Shown: positions 1-4,133 of the stretch, one piece after another
Layout: each line of letters begins with the position of its first letter
Numbering within the stretch: the first letter of the stretch is position 1
NCBI GenBank assembly: GCA_947302185.1
Contig: CAMYVI010000109.1
Location: 1 to 8,150, forward strand
From: an uncultured Lachnospiraceae bacterium
GTDB lineage: Bacteria; Bacillota_A; Clostridia; Lachnospirales; Lachnospiraceae
Direction of reading: 5' to 3'
Length of the DNA stretch: 8,150 bases
Translations under genes and position numbers: made by a program
The notes under the pieces: generated by a model
The model's input: the letters and a program-made list of their open reading frames with translations, nothing else
The model's database searches: none
What the model was told of the DNA's origin: nothing

Positions 1-497
1 TCGTCCGCATGGAGGCCAAGTCCGCCAATATGGAAGGGGCGACCGAGGTCACGATCCGCGACTTGATCAAGTCGAGCCTCCGCATGCGTCCGGACCGGAT
101 CGTTGTCGGTGAAGTGCGCGGTGGGGAAGCGGTGGATATGTTACAAGCTTATAACACCGGGCATGACGGCTCCCTCTGCACAATACACGCTAATTCCTGT
201 TATGATATGCTCTCGCGACTCGAAACAATGGTCCTGATGGCTTTCCCGCTGCCTCTCGCCGCAATAAGGCGACAAATTGCCTCCGGGGTCGATATCCTGG
301 TCCATCTCGGGAGACTTGCAGACCGTTCGAGGAGAGTACTGGAGATAGCTGAAATAGACGGGATGAGCGGAGATGAGATACTTATGCACAGCATTTTCAG
401 ATGGAATGACACTGCAGGTGCATTTGAAAAAATCGGAAATCTGAAGCATACGCATAAGCTTGAAAGAAGCGGACTTGAACTGCCGTCACGGACTTAG
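1..497 (+). CDS. cpaF: CpaF/TadA-family secretion ATPase, C-terminal part (5' end outside window)
   Basis: This is the hexameric cytoplasmic ATPase that powers assembly or secretion of Tad (Flp) pili. The frame is open from the left edge (first full codon at base 3), so the true start and the Walker A P-loop lie outside the window; the ATG at base 9 is internal. What remains shows the diagnostic C-terminal ATPase motifs. There is a VTIRDLIKSSLRMRPDRI stretch running into the Walker B-type VVGEVRGGEA box (about bases 90-130), then the His box GHDGSLCTIHANS (about bases 160-200), then the helical end. The stop codon TAG is at 495-497. The TadB-like gene starts 16 bases later, so the two are surely co-transcribed. 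The first 120 bases are about 63% G+C against about 45% just after base 180. The family assignment is firm; the secreted substrate is unknown. Confidence 0.95.
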   Translation, partial: VRMEAKSANMEGATEVTIRDLIKSSLRMRPDRIVVGEVRGGEAVDMLQAYNTGHDGSLCTIHANSCYDMLSRLETMVLMAFPLPLAAIRRQIASGVDILVHLGRLADRSRRVLEIAEIDGMSGDEILMHSIFRWNDTAGAFEKIGNLKHTHKLERSGLELPSRT

Positions 498-512
498 ATA
501 CAGGAGTAGCTT

Positions 513-1256
513 ATGAAAACAGACTACAGGACATATCATCCGAACAGACGTGAATGGTGCCTGTTCATACTGCAAGCAGTCGTGTTATGCGGTGCCGACG
601 CTTATCTGTTCTACAGAAACGTTATCGCATTTATACCGATGATACCGATCGGTTTCTATTTTGTGAAAGGGGCAATAAATAAAAAATGCAGATTGCGGAG
701 AGATAAGCTTCTGCGGGACTTTCGTGAAATGCTGGGCAGCCTCACAGTAGCACTGAGAGCCGGTTACTCTGTCGAAAATGCGTTTAGAGATGCCGAGAAA
801 AATCTTATCAATGTCGTCGGCAGAGACTCTGATATGACAAAAGAACTTGTCTGGATAAATTCGCAGATCAGGCTCTCCGTACCCGTCGAGCGTCTTCTTC
901 TCGATTTCGGACGCAGATCGGGCTCTGAAGATATTGAGAACTTTGCGGCGGTATTTGCCGCAGCAAAGCGTATGGGCGGCAACGCCGCAGATATAGTCAA
1001 AGATACGGCAGAGACGATATCGGCTAAAATTGATGTCGAGAGAGAGATAGAAACCGCGATTGCTGCCAAAAAATATGAACAGAGGATCATGAGTGTCATG
1101 CCTGTATTCATTATTCTGTATATGCAGCTGACATCTCCCGGTTTTCTCACAATCATGTATACATCCGTTTTCGGAATCATAGTTATGACTGTCTGTCTTG
1201 CGATTTACGGCGCTGCTTTGTGGTGGGGAGCAAAAATAGTAGATATCAGGGTATAG
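513..1256 (+). CDS. tadB: TadB-like type II secretion system F-domain membrane protein
   Basis: This 247-residue protein is one of the two inner-membrane platform proteins of a Tad pilus/secretion system, on which the CpaF ATPase acts. The ATG at 513 is preceded by an AGGAG ribosome binding site at 501-505, which supports this start. Hydrophobic segments lie at about residues 15-34 and 38-52 and again at about 193-208 and 216-238. A cytoplasmic F domain between them (about 68-190) contains FREMLGSLTVALRAGYSVENAF, the typical T2SF pattern of a helix followed by L-x-AGYS-x-xxAF, and later FAAVFAAAKRMGGN. It follows cpaF directly and precedes the TadC-like gene, the normal Tad order. TadB and TadC are paralogues; the call as TadB rests on its size and its place after the ATPase. 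Confidence 0.9.
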   Translation: MKTDYRTYHPNRREWCLFILQAVVLCGADAYLFYRNVIAFIPMIPIGFYFVKGAINKKCRLRRDKLLRDFREMLGSLTVALRAGYSVENAFRDAEKNLINVVGRDSDMTKELVWINSQIRLSVPVERLLLDFGRRSGSEDIENFAAVFAAAKRMGGNAADIVKDTAETISAKIDVEREIETAIAAKKYEQRIMSVMPVFIILYMQLTSPGFLTIMYTSVFGIIVMTVCLAIYGAALWWGAKIVDIRV

Positions 1257-1383
1257 AAAATGTTACCCGGGACGGAACCGTTCTTTCCGAACCGCTCGTG
1301 CATGAGACGGAAAAACAATCGGTACGTCTGATGTTCCCTGAATATATAGAAAGAGCTGTGCTGCCGGCAAAAGGCGGCGGAAT

Positions 1384-1387
1384 GGAG
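1384..1387 (+). promoter_or_regulatory. Shine-Dalgarno GGAG that favours the ATG at 1394
   Basis: GGAG lies six bases before the ATG at 1394. The frame is open from a GTG at 1220, with further in-frame ATGs at 1331 and 1382. Neither of those has a comparable site at good spacing, and the 1220 start would overlap the end of tadB. This is the main reason for starting the TadC-like protein at 1394, so that its first membrane segment begins at residue 5. Confidence 0.55.
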
Positions 1388-1393
1388 ATTACT

Positions 1394-2719
1394 ATGAGAG
1401 ATATGTGGATTTATGCAGTCATACCGGTTTTGTACTGTCTGCTGTTTTTATCGGTGCGCGGCGGTTTTCAGAAAGCGTCAAAATGGATCGGCGAAAACGT
1501 TTTTTCCGAATTCGAAATTGAAACAGCTGCTATCAGAAAGGCTCTGATTGCGGTCTTTTTGGCAAATATTGCCGCTGCGCTCATAACCGTCTCCGGCAGG
1601 ATGAACAGCACTGCGGAAGAAGGTTATCTTATGCGCCAGGACATTGGCGGGTCGGCTTATACCGAGAATCTTGAAGTCTCCGTATCCGGAGAAGAGAAAA
1701 ATGTTGAAATTGTTGTCGAGCCGAAATCTTATCGTGAGGATGAGAAAGCTGAAATAATTGATCATGCTGCCGCACGGCTTCAGAACCTTGTACTTGGCGG
1801 GGAAAAAACATCCCACATAAATCATGATATCAATCTCATCAGCTCTTATGAAAATACCCCCATTGTCATCTCATGGATCACGGACAGGCCGGACATTATA
1901 GATTGGGAAGGAAAGATCTGCGAGGATATTCCGGACAGCGGAACGGAAGTGACTCTGACTGCGAGCATCGAATGGGGTGACCTTACACGCGAGGTAAGTA
2001 TACCTCTTCGAGTGTATCCGAAAGAATTATCCGAAAAGGAAGAGTTTAACAGGCAAGTCAAAAATGCTGTGGAGGAGTCCAATAGTACGGATAACGAAAA
2101 GCTGTTTTTGCCGGATGAGATAAATGGTGAAAATGTCAGCTGGCGATCTGTAAATGACGGGCAGGGATTCGTGATTCTTTTCGTGGGCCTGATGTTTGCG
2201 GTCTTATACCTTTATTCCCGTATCCAGAACAGGGAAATTGAGGAGATGAAACGAAGAGAAGCACTGCTTTACGACTATCCGCACCTGGTAGGGAAGCTGG
2301 TTCTGCTTCTGAATGCAGGCATGAGCATGAGAGCTGCTTTTGAAAAGATAGCGTATGATTACAGACTGTCACGAAAGCACGGAGGCGAGAAGAGGGAAGG
2401 ATTCGAAGAAGTGCTCAGACTCTGCGCCGATATGGAAAAAGGTGTATCGGAAATCGATGCATACCGAAATATGGGAACCAGATCGAAAGAGCCGAAATAC
2501 AGAACTTTCAGTACACTGCTTGTGCAGAACATGATGAAAGGAAGCGGGGAACTGATCCGACAGCTTAGCAGAGAATCAGTCGAGGCTTTCGAGGAGCGTA
2601 AGAAACGAGCACGTATACTCGGTGAACAGGCAGGTACCAGGCTTATGTTTCCCATGATGCTTATGTTAATGGTCGTCTTTGCCATACTTTTGGTTCCGGC
2701 CATGGTTTCTTTTACCTGA
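1394..2719 (+). CDS. TadC-like F-domain platform protein with an extracytoplasmic Ig-like (aBig-type) domain
   Basis: With the 1394 start the protein has 441 residues, much longer than a minimal TadC. Order: a membrane segment (about 5-21), a second one (about 48-67, KALIAVFLANIAAALITV), an extracytoplasmic part (about 70-255), a third membrane segment (about 258-275), a cytoplasmic F domain (about 285-412, with DYPHLVGKLVLLLNAGMSMRAAFEKI and FSTLLVQNMMKGSGEL), and a final membrane segment (about 416-440). Within the outer part, residues 115-208 resemble an atrophied bacterial Ig domain: an NLVLGGEKTS start, VISWITDRPDIID with Trp161, then EVTLTASIEWGDLTREVSIPLRV. A second LPDEINGENVSWRS motif sits just before membrane segment 3. 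The F domain and its position after cpaF-tadB make it the second Tad platform protein. The Ig-like call is from motif pattern only. The start is uncertain: 1220 (GTG), 1331 and 1382 are also in frame. Confidence 0.85.
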   Translation: MRDMWIYAVIPVLYCLLFLSVRGGFQKASKWIGENVFSEFEIETAAIRKALIAVFLANIAAALITVSGRMNSTAEEGYLMRQDIGGSAYTENLEVSVSGEEKNVEIVVEPKSYREDEKAEIIDHAAARLQNLVLGGEKTSHINHDINLISSYENTPIVISWITDRPDIIDWEGKICEDIPDSGTEVTLTASIEWGDLTREVSIPLRVYPKELSEKEEFNRQVKNAVEESNSTDNEKLFLPDEINGENVSWRSVNDGQGFVILFVGLMFAVLYLYSRIQNREIEEMKRREALLYDYPHLVGKLVLLLNAGMSMRAAFEKIAYDYRLSRKHGGEKREGFEEVLRLCADMEKGVSEIDAYRNMGTRSKEPKYRTFSTLLVQNMMKGSGELIRQLSRESVEAFEERKKRARILGEQAGTRLMFPMMLMLMVVFAILLVPAMVSFT

Positions 2720-2748
2720 AATGATTCAGAATCGCTGTGATGAATAAA

Positions 2749-2844
2749 CGCCTCCGGCGGATCGCAGACATGCGCAGTGGAGAGCGCTTACGCGCTGCGC
2801 CAGTCGCGGCAGGAACGTCGAGGCGTTCTTGCCGCGACTGGCGC
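2749..2844. repeat. Cluster of GC-rich inverted repeats including a 21-bp hairpin; possible transcription terminator or dispersed element
   Basis: Starting 30 bases after the tadC-like stop codon, several hairpins follow one another. CGCC/GGCG pair at 2749-2752 and 2756-2759. AGCGC/GCGCT pair at 2783-2787 and 2792-2796. A large hairpin has 21-base arms at 2797-2817 and 2824-2844 with a 6-base loop, and its only imperfection would be a G-U pair in RNA. GCGCAG at 2772-2777 can also pair with CTGCGC at 2795-2800, which competes with the big hairpin for bases 2797-2800. No T-run follows, so it is not a classic intrinsic terminator. Its place at the end of the Tad operon still fits transcript end protection or a terminator working with Rho. 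It could equally be a copy of a dispersed intergenic repeat. The structure is certain; the role is not. Confidence 0.7.
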
Positions 2845-2871
2845 CTGTAATGTGAAATGTTCAGCCATATC

Positions 2872-2900
2872 TTGACGAAATCAGGCTTCCATGCTATGTT
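2872..2900 (+). promoter_or_regulatory. Probable sigma-70/SigA promoter of the binding-protein operon
   Basis: A -35 element TTGACG (2872-2877) is separated by exactly 17 bases from a -10 element TATGTT (2895-2900). TG at 2892-2893 gives an extended -10. Transcription would start at about 2906-2908, leaving a leader of about 100 bases before the start codon at 3008. It lies downstream of the inverted-repeat cluster and is the best promoter seen in the intergenic region. Confidence 0.6.
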
Positions 2901-2902
2901 GA

Positions 2903-2940
2903 ACCATGATGGTCACAGACGTTTTATGATATGTTCATAA
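2903..2940. promoter_or_regulatory. Two short perfect inverted repeats, candidate operator sites
   Basis: ACCAT-G-ATGGT (2903-2913) is a perfect inverted repeat covering the predicted transcription start. TTATGA-TATGT-TCATAA (2924-2940) is a second perfect repeat with 6-base arms just downstream. Both sit where a repressor would block initiation or early elongation. They could instead form small RNA hairpins in the leader. I do not recognise either as the site of a particular regulator, and short palindromes also arise by chance. Confidence 0.35.
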
Positions 2941-2941
2941 G

Positions 2942-2983
2942 AGGCCGTTGCGCCGGTGCACACCGGATGTGACAGGCCTTTTT
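2942..2983 (+). terminator. Terminator-like hairpin with T-tract in the leader (possible attenuator)
   Basis: The outer arms AGGCC (2942-2946) and GGCCT (2975-2979) pair. The stem can continue through GTT/GAC past a bulged A at 2974. The tip is a perfect CCGGTG/CACCGG hairpin at 2953-2966. TTTTT (2979-2983) follows at once. This looks like an intrinsic terminator, but it lies after the predicted promoter and only 25 bases before the ATG at 3008, so it may act as an attenuator. GTCACA at 2912-2917 can pair with TGTGAC at 2968-2973, which would interfere with the lower stem. The T-tract is short, so it could also be only a leaky terminator for read-through from upstream. Confidence 0.45.
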
Positions 2984-3007
2984 GGAGTGCGGATACGGAG
3001 GATATAT

Positions 3008-4099
3008 ATGAAGAGAGTGCTTGCTTTGTTTCTGGCAATCGGTCTGTTAATATCAAATCTGGCCGGCTGCGGCGACACGGCCGTGAATGCACCGGATGAT
3101 TCATCGGTTACAGATTCCGATGAGAGAGATGAGAGCAGTGAATACAAGCTGCGTAAAGATCTGGCTGACAGAACGATAGGAATCTCAGTGAGCTCGCTGC
3201 GCGGTAATTATATGAAAGTATTCAGAACTTCGCTGATGAATCGGATGAAGAAACTCGGATTCAAGGAGCCCAATATTTCTGTTTATGAGAATAACGGTGA
3301 TCTCGAACTTGAACTGAAAATGATCGATCTGTTAATCGAAAGTGAAGTGGATCAGATGCTTGTCTGCCCGAATGATTCCGCTGATGTTTCAGTGATAACG
3401 GATAAAGTTGCAGCCGCCGGTATTCCGCTTATATACTTCAACTATGTTCCTGATGAAGAGGAGCGCGATCGTTGGACAAAGAATCATTGGAATGTTACGT
3501 GTGTCGGTGCTGACCGATCACAGGTAGGAACGCTTCAGGGAACCCTGGTAGCCAGTATCGGCATGGAAAAACTTGATATGAACAAGAACGGGTATGTTGA
3601 TTATGTGATGGTCGAAGGACCTGAAGATAATCCGCTTTCGGCACTTCGCCGGGAGTCTTTTCTTGCCGAGATGGAATCTTCCGGAATGTCGGTTCAGTGT
3701 CTGAGCGATCACTATGCGGACTGGGATCGTCAGGCTGCATTTGACTACGTGAATGAAGACTTACTGCAGCTCGGAAAAAATATTGAGGTTGTTGTATGTC
3801 AGAACGATTCCATGGCTCTGGGAGCCATGCTTGCTATACAGATGGCAGACAGAATTGTGAGCAGCGACATATATCTTGTCGGCGTGGACTGTGACCTTGA
3901 GGCTATTAAAAATATCAGACAGGGAACAATGACGGGATCTGTATTCATCGACGGAAGCACTCAGGCGGCAGCAGTAATTACGAATATCATGAATAACATC
4001 GACGGCCTGAAGAATGAGAAAGTTACATATGTCGATTACGTCCTGGTGACGGCTTCTAATGCCGAAAGCGTTCAGGGAATTTTGGAACATCCGGTGTGA
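3008..4099 (+). CDS. Sugar-binding lipoprotein of the galactose/glucose-binding (MglB) type
   Basis: A 363-residue type 1 periplasmic-binding-fold protein, probably anchored to the outer face of the membrane. The ATG at 3008 follows GGAGGA (2997-3002) by five bases; a TTG at 2948 is in frame but would spoil the signal peptide. Residues 1-20 are a lipoprotein signal ending in lipobox LAGC with Cys21, followed by an acidic Ser/Asp linker to about residue 50. The body aligns by eye with E. coli MglB: LNK-type calcium loop DMNKNGYVD at 190-198 with Glu260 as the last ligand, Asn145, Arg214, Trp239, QNDSMALGA with Asn266, and VGVD with Asp294. Residues matching MglB His152, Asp154 and Asn256 appear to be Asn, Leu and Ile, so the ligand may not be galactose or glucose. 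No permease or ATPase gene is beside it. The next gene starts 34 bases on, so the two are probably co-transcribed. Confidence 0.88.
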   Translation: MKRVLALFLAIGLLISNLAGCGDTAVNAPDDSSVTDSDERDESSEYKLRKDLADRTIGISVSSLRGNYMKVFRTSLMNRMKKLGFKEPNISVYENNGDLELELKMIDLLIESEVDQMLVCPNDSADVSVITDKVAAAGIPLIYFNYVPDEEERDRWTKNHWNVTCVGADRSQVGTLQGTLVASIGMEKLDMNKNGYVDYVMVEGPEDNPLSALRRESFLAEMESSGMSVQCLSDHYADWDRQAAFDYVNEDLLQLGKNIEVVVCQNDSMALGAMLAIQMADRIVSSDIYLVGVDCDLEAIKNIRQGTMTGSVFIDGSTQAAAVITNIMNNIDGLKNEKVTYVDYVLVTASNAESVQGILEHPV

Positions 4100-4117
4100 G
4101 CATTAATGAAGCAATTA

Positions 4118-4125
4118 AAAGGTGA
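4118..4125 (+). promoter_or_regulatory. Shine-Dalgarno AAAGGTGA deciding the ATG at 4134
   Basis: AAAGGTGA matches the anti-Shine-Dalgarno end closely and lies eight bases before the ATG at 4134. The in-frame GTG at 4122 falls inside this site and so cannot use it, which makes 4134 the better start. Confidence 0.7.
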
Positions 4126-4133
4126 ACTTTTAT

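Noticed and set aside
141..1180. Minus-strand open frames opposite cpaF and tadB (for example 141-455 and 764-1180)
   Set aside because: They lie fully opposite confident genes, match no family, and have no convincing start signals.
2749..2844. CRISPR array, attachment site or transposon-end reading of the inverted-repeat cluster
   Set aside because: There are no regularly spaced direct repeats, no integrase or transposase gene and no target-site duplication seen; the arms form hairpins instead.
2913..3147. Minus-strand open frames across the promoter and signal-peptide region upstream of the binding protein
   Set aside because: No ribosome binding site or recognisable product. They overlap the promoter, leader and start of a clear + strand lipoprotein gene.
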